Below, one piece after another: positions 49,101-56,424 of a stretch of DNA of 64,000 nt. Location: assembly GCA_003586115.2 (NCBI GenBank), contig QVOM02000115.1:2931973-2995972 (forward strand). The letters run 5' to 3'. The translations under genes were made by a program, and so were the position numbers. Position 1 is the stretch's first letter. The number at the start of each line of letters is the position of its first letter. This DNA comes from Salvator merianae. Its lineage: Eukaryota; Chordata; Lepidosauria; Squamata; Teiidae. The notes beneath the pieces were generated by a model. That model worked only from the letters and a program-made list of their open reading frames with translations, was not told where the DNA came from and ran no database searches.

Positions 49101-52100
49101 ATGTCTGGGGAACAGCATCTAAGCACCTGCCTGCTTCTTTTTGTTTTGCGCACCCTCTGTTGGCTTCTGGTACCTCCAATTGACCTGGTTGTGAAAGGTA
49201 CTTGCCAAAGATCAGGTGGAGCTAATATAGGAAACTCAGTGTCCTGTAATAGCTGGATTACCTGTAACAATGATACATTGGTTTTTCAACAAATTAACTG
49301 GATATGTCTACCATTCCCAATATACTGCCAAGATGATCACAGGTTTTACTGCACATCTGGAGGCACCTCAAGACACAGTTTGGGAAGTCTGTTTTTTTTT
49401 TAATCATGGAAAATGTTTTGAGAACCCACACGTCATGCTCTTTCAATCAACAGCGGCCTATGGATTAGGATAGTGAGTCAGGGAAGGCACAACAATAGCA
49501 TGATTGTAAGCCTGACTTTCACCCACCTGCTTTCCTCCCAATTCAAGCAGGTAAGGGTGAGTTTTTCTATGAGGCTAATGCCTTACCTATGGGCCTGACC
49601 CACAGTTGCACAGGCCTGTAACTACTCTCAGTTTAATAAACAATTGAAGAGATTTGCAGCTTCTATGAAGAAAATTAGCAAACTTTCCTTAGGACCGCAG
49701 CATGCACCATTCAAAAGTTCCCTCACTTTGCTGAAGCATTATGATGCTTTACAGCAAGAAGAACTCAGGATCTTAAAATACGATCTCCCAGGTCTTGTCA
49801 AAACTCCTATATCCCCAAACAGTTTTTTTAATACTGTTTTTATATATGTTGTGTTTTAATTGCTTTTAACTTGGTTTTGAATTTTTGTAAACTGCCCTGA
49901 AAATTTTAATATGAAAGCAGTACAAAATGCTTTAAATAAACAAACTGTCAGATAATGAGTGCTTTGCCCCAATTGGCTATATAAAATCAATAAGTAAAGA
50001 ACTAAGGGAAACCAGTGCCAGACCACTTAGAATATTTGCAAGAAACATGGGGAGCATCCTCATAGAGTAAAAAAGCAGCTTAGAGGGGATGGCATCCGCA
50101 TACTAGTGCCTCTAATCTATATTAAGGACCAGAAAAATGCACTTTTAAAGGCTTTTAATGTGGATTAGAGATGAAATGGGCACACCGATGTCCACATGCT
50201 ACCTCCTATAAGCTGCTTTCAAGCCACTTTTTGTCATGTGTGCAGATGCAGCAATTGGACCGGCTGACAGAGTATGGTATCCTCACAGAAGTGAGCAGTG
50301 AACCTTTGGCTGGTTTAGAAGCTGCATGGGAAGCCATTTAAAGTTTGGCTTCTCCCATGACTAATGGGACTTAACTGTTTACTCTGCAATGCTCTGGATC
50401 AAAATCACTCAACTCAAGGAGTTAACTCTAAAAACCTTCCATAGATGTTACTTGACTCCAGTCACACTAGCCCATCTCTGTTCTGCATGTCATCAAACTG
50501 TTGGTGAGGATACTCTGTTCATGGTATGTACTTTCACTTATGGCGGGTATGCCCAATTATCCAGTTCTTTTGGAAACAAGTGGAGCAGAAGATCAGTTCA
50601 TCCTAGAACTTTATCTCCTGCAGTTTGTTTGAAGATCTAATATAAAACTTCAGAATCTTAAGCTGAAAAAATGCATGGTCACTGCTGCTAAACTTGCTAT
50701 TGTTTGCAACAGGAAGATGGGTACTGGTTTAGGGAAAATAATACCTTGGAGCTTTGCAAGCAATGACCTCCTTGACATCAGATTAAAACCTCAAGACCCA
50801 CATAACAGCAGGTAGTTTCCTACAAACTTGGCAGCCTTTTTCAGACTATGAGGAAAGATCACTACAATCCTTTTTTACCAGCAAATCTCAATCTCTCTCT
50901 CTCTAGCTGAAACAGCACATCAGCTGGGTACAGAATAACCCCTCATGAGACAATGTATAGTTTCCTTTTATATTGGATAGGATTGCATTTTTGTGATGCC
51001 TATTTAAGTGTTTACTGATTGTTCCTTTTCAACAAAGTTTTGAAATGTTCATATGGATTTGCCTATGCTACAACCCTTTTATAAGTACTATAATTGTATT
51101 GTTGTACTAATGTTGCCATAATCTTTTGGACTATATAGTACATAACTTATCTTATTGAATTTAAAAAAGGAATATATTAAAAAGCTGCATCTGTGGGCAA
51201 AAGCAATCAAGAAGCAACCCCTCCCTACTTCATCCAGCACATCTGGCAGGAAACATTTTATCTATGCAGATCCCTCAAGAAAACCAAAGCCAGTCAGAGG
51301 CAGCTGGTTTGAAACAATCAAGGGGAAGCTTATAAATAGCTTTAAAGCTATGTATGAAGAACAGAGCACTGTGTGAAAATTTAATCGTGAAGATGTGGTG
51401 GGAGGGTAGAATACAACTGTCCTGTTAGAAACTCTGTTGGCCCAAAGTGGAAGCAATTCATACAGGACAGGTTGGGTGGGGGAGGCCCTCATGGGCTCTG
51501 CTTTAGTTTTGATCTCTCAAGACCAGGTTTGGGTCCATTGCAGATAAAAATGCAGATCAGAGAGAACAAAAGCCAGACTTTGTTTGGAGCCTCTCCCTTC
51601 CCCACCAGTTCCATGCAGAAGTCACTATTGCCAAAATGTCCCCAAGCACACAAGTATGTGTGATAGAATCTACCAAAAATTATTTCGCGTCCATACTGTC
51701 AATTTCAGTTGAAGGGTGAGGTAGAACTGCTTAAAAACAATAACTATTAGACAAAATGTATGAAAACAGTTTCGTTCGTTTTTCAGTGAAGGAAATTTAG
51801 CCACTAAGCAAGTGGTTTTCCTTCAGAGGCCAGTGATGTGGAACCCAGCTGCCCAGACACCTGAGGTAAGAATGGGGCTACAAAAATGCATGCACTTTGC
51901 ACTAACACAGAAGAAGGGAGCCTAAATGGTAGTGTTTAACAGCTTTAGCTTAACAGCAGGGATAATTTAAGCCCCAAAGAAACTGCCAGAGATAACGCTT
52001 GTCTTCTATGCTATCATATCTTGTGATCTCTCATCTAAGTTTCCAGCTGAAAAGTCTGCAACATCATTGGAAGATCTCTGGCACAGTCATGCAACCCAAA

Positions 52101-55100
52101 GCAACCACACCAGTTACAACTAGGGCTTCATCTGGGAGAGAAAGAACTTCATTATTCCCACAGCAGCAGCAGATTTTTTTTTTCCTCCACACTTCACAAT
52201 AAGGAGCGTATTGTGTGAAGTTATGCAACTACAAAGATGAGCTGGATGACAGATGATTATCCATTTCCTCACAGGGTAAAAAAAAAAAAAAAAAGACATT
52301 AAAAACAGAGCCCAGAATAGCTTGTGCAGTTGCTGACCTCAGATGATCCTTTATCCAGCTGGGTAATTTCTCCTTGAGTAGTATCTGTGCAGAAACCACA
52401 TTGGGCATTAACACAGCTGCTTGAACAGGGTGTGGTTGCAGCTGCTGCTGTGACGTTGTATCCATGGCCTGCAGCAAGTCACCAGGAGTCAAGGACTGCA
52501 TTCTTAACATTCATTTATGGGACACCTCCCCAAGTAACAATGAAGAGATTTTTAAAAATGCCACCACCAGAAAGAAGTTTCCGTCAGGTATTTTTAGTGT
52601 ATTGCAATACTGGGCTGCTAACTTCTCAGCCTAAAGCACTGAAATACTTCCAGAAACTTCTACGGAGAATTAGCAAGCTCATATGCAGTTTTTGACCATC
52701 CTTGTCCTCTGAACTGAAGCTCGTAGTGCTAATTAAATCCTTAGACAAAGGTAACTTCACAAAACACAACCAAGTCAGAAATGTGTACAGAAGGGCCTTT
52801 TCATACTCACACAGCTACAGTGCAACTCCAAAAGGTCAGTTTTACTGATTGTGGAAGCAACACCAGCCTGTCTGCCAAGCAAGCAGTATCCACAGACAAA
52901 CTCCAGATGACATCATGTCACCACCAAATGCAGCATAAATTCTGTGCAACGGTTGCATAAAACTCCAATAATATGAGTGATGTTTTAAGTTTAGCAGAGA
53001 AATTGGCGTTCACTAAACAAATGAGTGTGGACCATTAGAAGCCCTTCTGTGGCAGTATAAGTCTTTGTTTCTTTAGTTGTGGTGTCCAATTTACAGTCCA
53101 TTGATTTTGGAATACTGTATTGTAGTCACAGATATCACATAGTAAATATGATGCTTACCTTTTTCATATCTGCATTGTTGCTTCTTCTTCACCCCTTTCC
53201 TTTCTTTTCTATGTATTTGTATAGCCCATATTTCTTATACCGCTAGCTTTAGGAGATCCATGCTCCTCCAATCCGTTTACCCACTGTTTACTTATCCATT
53301 ATTATAACTGTCTTATCTTCCCTTTGTCTAACACAAGTTATACAATCTTGAAACAAGTTTGATTTTATTTGTAGAATGAGAACAGGAGGCAGAACTCCAT
53401 CTTGGCCCCAGATGTACAATTTCTTTTTTCTCTTACTTTCTAAAAATAATCTTAAAAACGCCAATAACTTGACTTTTTAACTACAGAAATGCATGTAAGC
53501 ATTAAAAATAAAGTTTCAGGAGAAAGGGAAAATAAAAGGAAATAAGGGCTCCTTTTGTTTGGAAGAGAAATCATAGAAAAGAAAACAGGAAGAACCATAT
53601 GTGTTAAGCAAGTGATACCCTTCCACTGCTTTTCAGACTTGCCATGTTCAAAGCTGTACCTTTTCCTACACTCCAGATTCAGTTATTTTTCAAGAGGCCT
53701 TTTTATTCCCTGCATAAAGAAATAGGAAGATTGTCAAGCTTTATGCAGGCCATGATACTGCGTAGTAAGTTTCCTCTGACTTGGCCAGTCATTAGTTGTA
53801 AAGGTCTGAAAACTAGCAAGTCGGAGAATCTTGAGAGGAAATGTCAGTTGACTGCTCATGTTGCTAAGTCTTGGCTTCTTACCTTCACTGGCAACTTGCA
53901 TATTTCATCTCCCAGTGTTCAATCCTACTGGCTGAAAAGGATTAACCTTTTGCTTCAAAATAACTGCTACTAAAGGTGTTTGATTTGCCATGCACATTTT
54001 ACATGCAGGCAGAACAACAACATCATAGTTAACTTTTCTGGCCCTGATCCAAAGAGATGTTTATTGGCCCTACATCACGGGTACTCTCTTGCTGTGCAGG
54101 CTCAAATAACACACCTGCTGCTTCACAATAGCCTCACATTACTGAATCCTTGGCCTTGGGAAAAGCCACTCTCATGCTGCCACATGAAAAATGCTAAGAT
54201 ATTAGTGGCTGCACTTCTATTCTCTCCTCCTTCCCCCTACCCCAATATTTCAGCTAAAATACTTTAGCTGACTGAATCCAAATGTGACAATCTTGATTAG
54301 ATCCTCTCCACTGCCCCAGCTCTATTCTCATCCTTAGCCCTTGCCATTTTGAGCAAAATCTTATCAATGTTAGGGGCTACAAATTGGGAAGCCTAGACCA
54401 AAGAATAAGCAATGTACGTCAGATTGGAAGTTTGTAAGGAAAAAAAAAATCAGGGTCCCCGTTAACAAAAATGCTTGTAAAATCATTATAGAGACTATAT
54501 GTCCTGAGAATACTGGCAGTGTAATTAGCTAAAGCAAGGAGGAGGAATGTTGTTCTCATGTCATGTATGCTTGTATTAAGATGTAACAATATTATTTCTC
54601 AAAGGGATGATTAAGAAAAGATGGCTTATAATCAATGACTAGGCTGATGGGAAATGGAAGTTCAACAATATCTGAGAACCAGAGTTCCCTGTTTCTGGTT
54701 TATTACCTCCTCCTCCACTTACCTTTCAAAATGCCATCTCACCTGTAGCCTTTCACCATTCAGAAAAGAGTAATAGGAAAACAGACAAGCTAGCAGGTAT
54801 ATGATCAATAAAACAAGACATTCCAGATCCAGAAGAAAGGCAAAAGCCTGTTCCTTTGGGTTCTCTTCATTACAATGTTCATTTTTGGTTTACCTCTTTA
54901 GTTTAAAGGTCCTGAGCAAAGCAAGTATGTTAGGCATCCTTCTGCACAAAAACACAATTTGTGTTGCAATGTGGGGCTGCTACAGCCTGTTGGATGGCTG
55001 CTTAGTTGCCATTACAATGTAAGAGCGCCGTCTGACTATTTTACTTGGCAGAGTCCCCAAAACTCACTTAGATGGCATCTAAAGGCTTTTCAGATTCCTG

Positions 55101-55639
55101 GGAACTTGGCTCTACCATGTACCGCTCACACATAATTATGAAGCCAGGGATGGGGGATTGCATGCCAGAGTTGAATCCAGCTTCAGCATCACACAATAGA
55201 TGTCAACATTTGTATTGCTTCACAGGAAGCAAATGCATGGGACCAAACTCTAAATTCTGTCAATATTCAGCCATGTTTTTCTCGATGTATCACTCTGAAA
55301 TCCACAAACAGTTTCATTCAGACCTTTGCTCCTCTGCGCAATTACTAATTCAAAAGTTCTCTTTGAATTTAGAAAAAACCTACCAAGCAGCTCAGAGAAG
55401 AGAAAAACAAAGTTTCAAGCAGAAGTGTTGGATTAGACACAGCTACTTCCCAGCCGGCACAAAATACACGTCTCACAGATGAGTTTGCTCTCTCCTCTAC
55501 TTCTGAGTGTTGGGCCAAGAACCAATCGGTCCAGTTTGAAAGTTTCCCCGGATTCAGCAGCAGTGATGGCATACTAAGGGAACTGGATGATGGACAGTTT
55601 GACCAAGAAGATGGAGTCACTCAGGTCACTTGCATGTGA
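11857..55639 (+). CDS. RFTN2: Raftlin-2, complete coding gene of nine exons
   Basis: The joined coding sequence is 11857-11995, 16549-16732, 20702-20813, 27851-28172, 30688-30891, 33935-34056, 35848-35951, 51787-51865 and 55373-55639. It sums to 1533 nt, giving 510 residues plus stop. All eight introns have GT...AG borders, and codon phases match at every junction. I recognise the product as raftlin-2 from the MGCGLRKLEDPDDSS start, the YKLYTVFN / TRKGAVVST / DADWLELTTFYYKQG core, the IYEEEGSGVPG and AEFGWLLT segments, and the DDGQFDQEDGVTQVTCM end. The length is close to the roughly 500 residues of mammalian raftlin-2. Raftlins are membrane-raft proteins anchored by N-myristoylation of Gly2 and palmitoylation of Cys3, both present here. 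They are linked to receptor signalling and endocytic uptake of Toll-like receptor ligands. No stop or frameshift was found, so the gene looks functional. Confidence 0.95.
12553..12582. repeat. (TA)n microsatellite
   Basis: About 15 uninterrupted TA units in RFTN2 intron 1. Confidence 0.95.
13029..13112. mobile_element. Short palindromic MITE, same family as 8004-8142
   Basis: The left end AGGCTGCATCCAGACA is mirrored by the right end TGTCTGAAGCC. The inside repeats the TATTCCACTATAT / GGAATATCC / AATATAGCAGAATA words of the 8004-8142 element. TAA lies on both outer sides (13026-13028 and 13113-13115), consistent with a Harbinger-type 3-bp duplication. At 84 bp it may be an internally deleted copy. 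Confidence 0.6.
13741..14133. mobile_element. Harbinger-like MITE with TTA target duplication
   Basis: The left end GGGCCTGTCTGCACTGGT and the right end AGTGCAAGCAGGCCC form an imperfect terminal inverted repeat. TTA flanks both sides (13738-13740 and 14134-14136), matching the TWA preference of PIF/Harbinger transposases. The 393-bp interior is GC-richer than the surroundings and has no intact protein. The termini resemble those of the 24092-24756 element (GGGCCTGTTCGCACT). Confidence 0.7.
14529..14576. repeat. Perfect 16-bp inverted repeat with 16-base loop
   Basis: CACTATTATGGGAAAT (14529-14544) is exactly complementary in inverted orientation to 14561-14576, with a 16-base spacer. It may be the centre of an older palindromic MITE, because related broken palindromes (GACTATAGTGGGAATATAGTC) lie just to the left. 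Confidence 0.75.
16549..16732 (+). CDS. RFTN2: RFTN2 coding exon 2 (residues 47-107, plus two bases of codon 108)
   Basis: The acceptor is CCCCTTAG|GT and the donor AG|GTGTGTG. The encoded segment begins SSNPEVIKISSILDIAKKVE and continues with GYVVGAIHPVLL and the end YRVVLLRLKL. This is the conserved N-terminal raftlin segment, predicted to alternate helix and strand. The split codons at both ends match the neighbouring exons (Gly before, Ser after). Confidence 0.96.
17598..17780 (-). mobile_element. CR1 LINE 3' end fragment
   Basis: The plus strand reads ACATAAGAACATAAGAAGAG, then CCCTGCTGGATCAGACC and a 'cagtggcccaccag' stretch. These are the reverse complement of the squamate CR1 3' UTR, which ends in repeated TTATGTTC units. 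The copy is 5'-truncated. Near-identical segments occur at 29198 and 43715. Confidence 0.75.
18331..18452. mobile_element. Degraded MITE (family with GCAGAAAGGGCC-type ends)
   Basis: Contains CTGCTGTAGTCTGCAACAGCATGCAGATGGCAGACCCC-like words (given here only as motif order), then AGTCCAGAATAAATACCAGTGCAGAGAGTGCC at the right. It aligns by eye with 19084-19262 and 47995-48092. The left end is poorly preserved. Confidence 0.5.
19084..19262. mobile_element. Palindromic MITE with 3-bp AAT duplication
   Basis: The left end GGTCCTTTCTGCACTTGGAC is mirrored by the right end GGCCAAGTGCAGAAAGGGCC. Inside, GCATGCTAGTGTAGACTATG is mirrored by CATAGTTTGCACTAGCATG, so the whole 179-bp element is a foldback. 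AAT flanks both sides (19081-19083 and 19263-19265). No coding capacity is present. Confidence 0.7.
19508..19717 (-). mobile_element. tRNA-derived SINE (Sauria-like)
   Basis: Read on the minus strand from 19717, the head is GGGAGAGGCCATAGCTCAGTGG (A-box-like), then a B-box-like GATTCAATCC (about 19654-19664). The body ends near a TTGCTGTTGCTG-type tail at 19509-19522. This is the layout of tRNA-headed squamate SINEs with an RNA polymerase III internal promoter. Candidate imperfect duplications are ATGCCTCC (19502-19509) and ATGCATCC (19721-19728). Confidence 0.7.
20702..20813 (+). CDS. RFTN2: RFTN2 coding exon 3 (residues 109-145)
   Basis: The acceptor is TGTTCCAG|C and the donor AAAAG|GTACGC. 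The first base completes Ser108. The peptide starts QKHPVPRGQRHPKLVIEEYP and ends VKGLLEK. The segment is basic, then acidic, and less conserved than its neighbours. It ends in phase 0, so exon 4 starts a fresh codon. Confidence 0.94.
22561..22757 (-). mobile_element. tRNA-derived SINE (Sauria-like)
   Basis: The head, read on the minus strand from 22757, is CTAGGAGCTGTAGTCGATTG, followed by a B-box-like GGTTTGATCC. The body shares TGGTTTGC, CTCCATGGGCA and CAGTTTTCTTG (plus-strand reading) with the SINE at 19508-19717, in the same order. The tail side begins with TTGTTG at 22564. Both copies are antisense to RFTN2. Confidence 0.7.
23218..23747. mobile_element. Possible MITE with GGGCCC...GGGCC ends
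   Basis: The left end GGGCCCATTTCTGCACATAC and the right end GCAAGTGCGGAGAGGGCC are imperfect inverted copies of the same terminus seen at 19084-19262. No clear target duplication was found. The interior includes a segment (about 23395-23480) resembling CR1-like DNA at 24025-24090, so it is probably a composite. Confidence 0.4.
23780..24075 (-). mobile_element. CR1 LINE fragment, antisense
   Basis: The stretch GTGCATTTGCCACTTCATTG, then CTCACCCAATGTCAAGAGAT, CTCTGGAGCTC and TTTGCAATCTCTTTCAGT parallels 30057-30137 of the larger CR1 copy base for base, with scattered differences. It encodes antisense CR1 sequence, is truncated, and is interrupted on its right by the 24092-24756 element. Confidence 0.6.
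24092..24756. mobile_element. CpG-dense Harbinger-like element, 665 bp, TAT duplication
   Basis: The termini GGGCCTGTTCGCACT (24092-24106) and AGTGCGAACAGGCCC (24742-24756) are perfect 15-bp inverted repeats. TAT sits on both outer sides (24089-24091 and 24757-24759). The interior is strikingly richer in CpG and GC than anything around it, for example GCCGGCTGCCGCGTCGGTGC, GCGCCGTCACCGGCGGCCGG and runs of CGAA. Because methylated CpGs decay quickly in vertebrates, this suggests a recent insertion or a protected sequence. A 132-codon frame (24224-24622, +) spans it, but no domain is recognised. It is inserted into an older CR1-like repeat. Confidence 0.75.
25724..26079. mobile_element. hAT MITE, 356 bp, with 8-bp target duplication
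   Basis: The termini TAGGGATGTGCA (left) and TGCACATCCCTA (right) are perfect inverted repeats. The flanks CCAGCAAC (25716-25723) and CCAGCGAC (26080-26087) form an 8-bp duplication with one mismatch. The interior is AT-rich with many TTTTTGC / GCAAAAA words and has no coding capacity. The terminus AGGGATGTG is shared with the 3.9-kb hAT element at 549-4492, suggesting related transposases mobilised both. Confidence 0.85.
27851..28172 (+). CDS. RFTN2: RFTN2 coding exon 4 (residues 146-252, plus one base of codon 253)
   Basis: The acceptor is AATATAG|ATC and the donor AGAAG|GTATTG. It opens with the conserved INNAAKRGMKFVGFI stretch. It then gives a long, polar, probably disordered linker rich in Ser, Glu and Asn, including GTLSGQSSESGVEEE and a Lys/Arg end (KLRKGE). 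This is the longest coding exon and the least conserved in sequence. The linker likely explains why this protein is slightly longer than the mammalian one. Confidence 0.95.
28982..29119. mobile_element. Candidate MITE with GGGCC termini
   Basis: The left end GGGCCTTGCTACACCTAAGT and the right end, read inverted (GGGCCAGGTACACTTCAGT), match at most positions. No target duplication is evident, so the call rests on the termini only. Confidence 0.4.
29196..30150 (-). mobile_element. CR1 LINE, 5'-truncated, with RT C-terminal coding and 3' UTR
   Basis: Read on the minus strand, the segment around 29590-29650 encodes FSLERWRLRGDLIEVYKIM, the hallmark end of CR1 reverse transcriptase. The region at 29690-30140 corresponds to the preceding RT/palm-to-thumb coding part, with stops and frameshifts. 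The 3' UTR runs leftward to the ACATAAGAGGAGCATGATGG word (29204), as in other copies. It is the longest CR1 copy in the window (about 950 bp) and clearly inactive. Confidence 0.85.
30688..30891 (+). CDS. RFTN2: RFTN2 coding exon 5 (residues 254-320, plus one base of codon 321)
   Basis: The acceptor is TTCTCAG|AT and the donor AAAG|GTGAGT. It encodes the most conserved raftlin core: YKLYTVFNVFEDDSTCWTY, then VTRKGAVVST and DADWLELTTFYYKQG. The first two bases complete Asp253 and the last base starts an Ala codon. The open frame extending left to 30603 is intronic read-through. Confidence 0.96.
30892..33934 (+). other. RFTN2 intron 5
   Basis: About 3.0 kb. A degenerate L2-clade LINE fills about 31400-32515. 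The rest (32516-33934) is AT-rich and without a recognised repeat, apart from a purine-rich patch at 33590-33660. Confidence 0.85.
31400..32515 (+). mobile_element. L2-clade LINE remnant with reverse-transcriptase motifs
   Basis: At about 31522-31566 the plus strand encodes LLDFSAAFDTTD, the catalytic-region signature of L2/CR1 reverse transcriptases. Downstream, about 32089-32170 resembles the LHWLPV...ALNxLAP segment, and about 32280-32310 resembles the APRLWNDLF segment near the RT C terminus. Many frameshifts and stops interrupt it, so it is an old, dead copy in the sense orientation of RFTN2. Confidence 0.75.
33935..34056 (+). CDS. RFTN2: RFTN2 coding exon 6 (residues 322-361)
   Basis: The acceptor is TCCATAG|CT and the donor ATTGAG|GTAATG. 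The first two bases complete Ala321. The peptide runs DSSPKSLEGLFIYEEEGSGV and ends AIIVEQWTVIE, both strongly conserved in raftlins. The exon ends in phase 0. Confidence 0.96.
34057..35847 (+). other. RFTN2 intron 6
   Basis: About 1.8 kb, mostly single-copy-looking AT-rich DNA. A short MITE relic lies at 35513-35578. No gene is seen. Confidence 0.85.
35513..35578. mobile_element. Minimal MITE relic (GGGCCCTTTCCACACTGG family)
   Basis: The left end GGGCCCTTTCCACACTGGAC and the right end GAGCAGAGAGAGCC are imperfect inverted copies. The interior TTATTCTGGGATCTATCCAGAATAA is a near-palindrome. TA flanks both sides. The words match the 19084-19262 and 47995-48092 elements. Confidence 0.5.
35848..35951 (+). 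CDS. RFTN2: RFTN2 coding exon 7 (residues 362-395, plus two bases of codon 396)
   Basis: The acceptor is TATATAG|GGC and the donor ACAG|GTAAATG. It encodes GSEIKTDYGPLLHTLAEFGW followed by LLTCVLPTPIIRLD, a conserved raftlin segment. The split codon gives Ser396 after joining to exon 8. Confidence 0.96.
36495..37010 (-). mobile_element. L2-clade LINE, RT C terminus and 3' tail
   Basis: On the minus strand, about 36940-37010 encodes LQLVQNTAAKLLTGC followed by KLHWLSIHYYVKFK, the signature near the end of L2-type reverse transcriptases. Further left, VGLKLWNSLLSEM (about 36740-36780) matches the later LWNSLP segment. The 3' UTR reads CACCCTGAGACTTTTGGTAT, ending in an AATAAATAC tail at about 36505. 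Stops show the copy is dead. Confidence 0.8.
37361..37434. repeat. Compound (TA)n/(CA)n microsatellite
   Basis: About 10 TA units are followed by interrupted CA and TA tracts and a final CA run of about 11 units. It produces an artefactual Cys-Val-rich frame on the minus strand. Confidence 0.95.
39441..39548 (-). mobile_element. Short tRNA-derived SINE with perfect 12-bp target duplication
   Basis: Read on the minus strand from 39548: GGGAGGAGCTGTAGCTCAGT (A box), then a B box CTGGTTCGATTC, then a CAACAACAGA tail at the 39441 side. CTTGACATGATT occurs on both sides (39429-39440 and 39549-39560), a perfect 12-bp duplication consistent with LINE-mediated retroposition. Only the tRNA-like head and a short tail are present, so this is either an internally deleted copy or a short SINE subtype. 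Confidence 0.85.
43115..43182. repeat. (GA)n/(GAAA)n microsatellite
   Basis: A purine-only tract with about 13 GA units interrupted by AAG words, then about six GAAA units. It could form triplex-type DNA. Confidence 0.9.
43704..43910 (-). mobile_element. CR1 LINE 3' end fragment
   Basis: The plus strand carries GGAACATAAGAACAGAGGAG, CCCTGCTGGATCAGACCAC, CAGTGGCCCACCAGTTGCTG and CTCAAGCAGAAGACAAAGGC, nearly identical in order to 17598-17780 and 29198-29320. This is the reverse complement of the CR1 3' UTR. It is 5'-truncated. Confidence 0.75.
44584..45130 (-). mobile_element. L2-clade LINE remnant interrupted by a CR1 insertion
   Basis: The left part (44584-44840) reads, on the minus strand, as an L2 3' end with a TAAATAAAT-type tail preceded by a TLWNSPPTEI-like RT C-terminal segment. 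The right part (45000-45130) continues the same element with an FRSNLKGLILMHKSLQ-like segment (the VQFKVLxLTYKAL position). The two parts are separated by a CR1 tail in the opposite orientation, so the L2 copy is the older one. Confidence 0.65.
44845..44997 (+). mobile_element. CR1 LINE 3' end fragment nested in L2
   Basis: The plus strand reads GGTTTTGCCTTTGTCTTCTT, then GCCCAGGAGCAATTG, CTGGACTAGATGGGTTGTGG and CCTGATCCAGGAGGAC. It ends in CTATGTTCTTATATTCTTA, the CR1 3' terminus with its short repeat. It sits inside the L2 remnant of 44584-45130. Confidence 0.75.
47995..48092. mobile_element. MITE copy (GTAGTCTGC...GTGCGGAAAGGG family)
   Basis: Contains CTGTAGTCTGCACTAAAATG, ATGGCAGGCCCCTATACTGG, ATATATCCTGGAATAAG and the end CCCAGTGCGGAAAGGGAC. 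The order matches 18331-18452 and half of 19084-19262. The left terminus is unclear. Confidence 0.5.
48830..48950 (+). mobile_element. L2-type LINE 3' tail with (AATT)n run
   Basis: TTTTATTGTAACTCGCCCTG, then AGACCTTCAGCTATAGGGCA and GAATAGAAATACTAATTAAT form the conserved squamate L2 3' UTR end with its AT-rich microsatellite tail (48912-48946). No coding part remains. Confidence 0.65.
49805..49945 (+). mobile_element. L2-type LINE 3' tail
   Basis: TTTTGTAAACTGCCCTGAAA followed by TATGAAAGCAGTACAAAATG and a TTTAAATAAACAAA end matches the L2 3' UTR pattern seen at 48830-48950, but it is more diverged. Confidence 0.5.
50380..51150 (+). mobile_element. L1 LINE fragment, ORF2 C terminus
   Basis: The plus strand encodes LKTFHRCYLTPVTLAHLC and, after a frameshift, FHLWRVCPIIQFFWKQVEQK. 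These match the late ORF2 region of vertebrate L1 elements (RWYLTPxKL ... WWxCPxIxxFW). The copy then runs on as non-coding 3' sequence. Several stops and frame changes show it is inactive, and the 5' end is truncated. Confidence 0.75.
51787..51865 (+). CDS. RFTN2: RFTN2 coding exon 8 (residues 397-422)
   Basis: The acceptor is GTTTTTCAG|T and the donor CCTGAG|GTAAGA. The first base completes Ser396. The peptide is EGNLATKQVVFLQRPVMWNP followed by AAQTPE, conserved and characteristic of raftlin-2. This small exon lies between the two large introns 7 and 8. Confidence 0.96.
51866..55372 (+). other. RFTN2 intron 8
   Basis: About 3.5 kb. Apart from A/T homopolymers (about 52277-52294), I see no repeat family that I can name and no gene. 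Confidence 0.75.
55373..55639 (+). CDS. RFTN2: RFTN2 coding exon 9 (residues 423-510 and stop)
   Basis: The acceptor is GAATTTAG|AAA; the exon stays open to the TGA at 55637-55639. It begins with a Lys/Glu-rich variable stretch, then SRSVGLDTATSQPA, a Ser/Thr-rich linker and the strongly conserved acidic C terminus, which includes GFSSSDGILRELDDGQFDQE and ends in Cys-Met. The Ser-rich middle is probably disordered and phosphorylatable. Confidence 0.96.
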   Translation, partial: KKPTKQLREEKNKVSSRSVGLDTATSQPAQNTRLTDEFALSSTSECWAKNQSVQFESFPGFSSSDGILRELDDGQFDQEDGVTQVTCM

Positions 55640-56418
55640 CCAAAAGTATTTTACAGGAACCTGTATATATTTCAAATTGTAAAAACAAAATTTACTTTTT
55701 ATATGTATCAGTATAGTCTTCTCTTTTTCTATAGTCAAACATGTAAATTTAATCTCCTCCTTCAAAAAACTCTCGCTGCTATTACGCACATAACAAGACT
55801 ATTTGAAAACTTGCTTAGCAGAAGAGATATTTAGGATTTTACCTTCCCAAATGAGCACTATGTGCTAAGCAAATTCTCTGCCCTTTGAAAGGAAAACAAC
55901 TGCAGTTGGGGTGTTGACATCTAATCTATTGGAAAACATAACACTTTCCAAAAAATGTGGAAATGCACTGTAATAGCATTTTCATTTTGTGCTATTCAAA
56001 ATTTAAAAACAAAACTATAATGTGATTTTAGTCAAGCTCAGTATTGAAAACCAACAATAATGAAACAAAAAATAACTACCTAAGCTGAAATCATGATGTC
56101 TAGCTATTATGCCTGAAAGCCATAAGCAACACGAGACAAAACAAAAGGCTTTAAGCCTGATCCTTTCATCCATATTTTGTCCCAGTGAAAAGCTGCCTGA
56201 ACACAACAGTGAATATAAATATGGATTTCACGTCATGTTAAATGCATCTTTTTTCTCCAAGCTAGTGTTTGCTTTAGAGGGAAATCCAAACTAGCATCAG
56301 TAAGGTATTCTAGCTCTACAGATACTAGCTTCAGTTATAAAAGCACTGGAACAACTGTTTTGTCTGTTAAGTGACATGGACAAAATGCAACACATTATTC
56401 TTAAAGTGCTATTCAGTT

Positions 56419-56424
56419 AATAAA
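56419..56424 (+). terminator. Candidate RFTN2 polyadenylation signal (proximal)
   Basis: AATAAA on the plus strand, 780 bases after the RFTN2 stop codon. Consistent with a short 3' UTR, but hexamers occur by chance in AT-rich DNA. Confidence 0.35.

Larger units (their letters stand above)
35952..51786 (+). other. RFTN2 intron 7 (largest intron)
   Basis: About 15.8 kb. Identified content: an L2 fragment (36495-37010), microsatellites (37361-37434, 43115-43182, 48912-48946), a SINE (39441-39548), a CR1 tail (43704-43910), an L2 interrupted by a CR1 tail (44584-45130), a MITE (47995-48092), L2 tails (48830-48950, 49805-49945) and an L1 fragment (50380-51150). The blocks 38910-39300 and 41290-41830 are GC-richer. 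They contain related words (GCATCTCCACT) suggestive of further MITEs that I could not delimit. The stretches 37640-38900, 39560-41280, 41835-43100 and 45140-47980 show nothing I recognise. The 229-codon open frame at 41810-42499 is judged to be chance. Confidence 0.8.
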
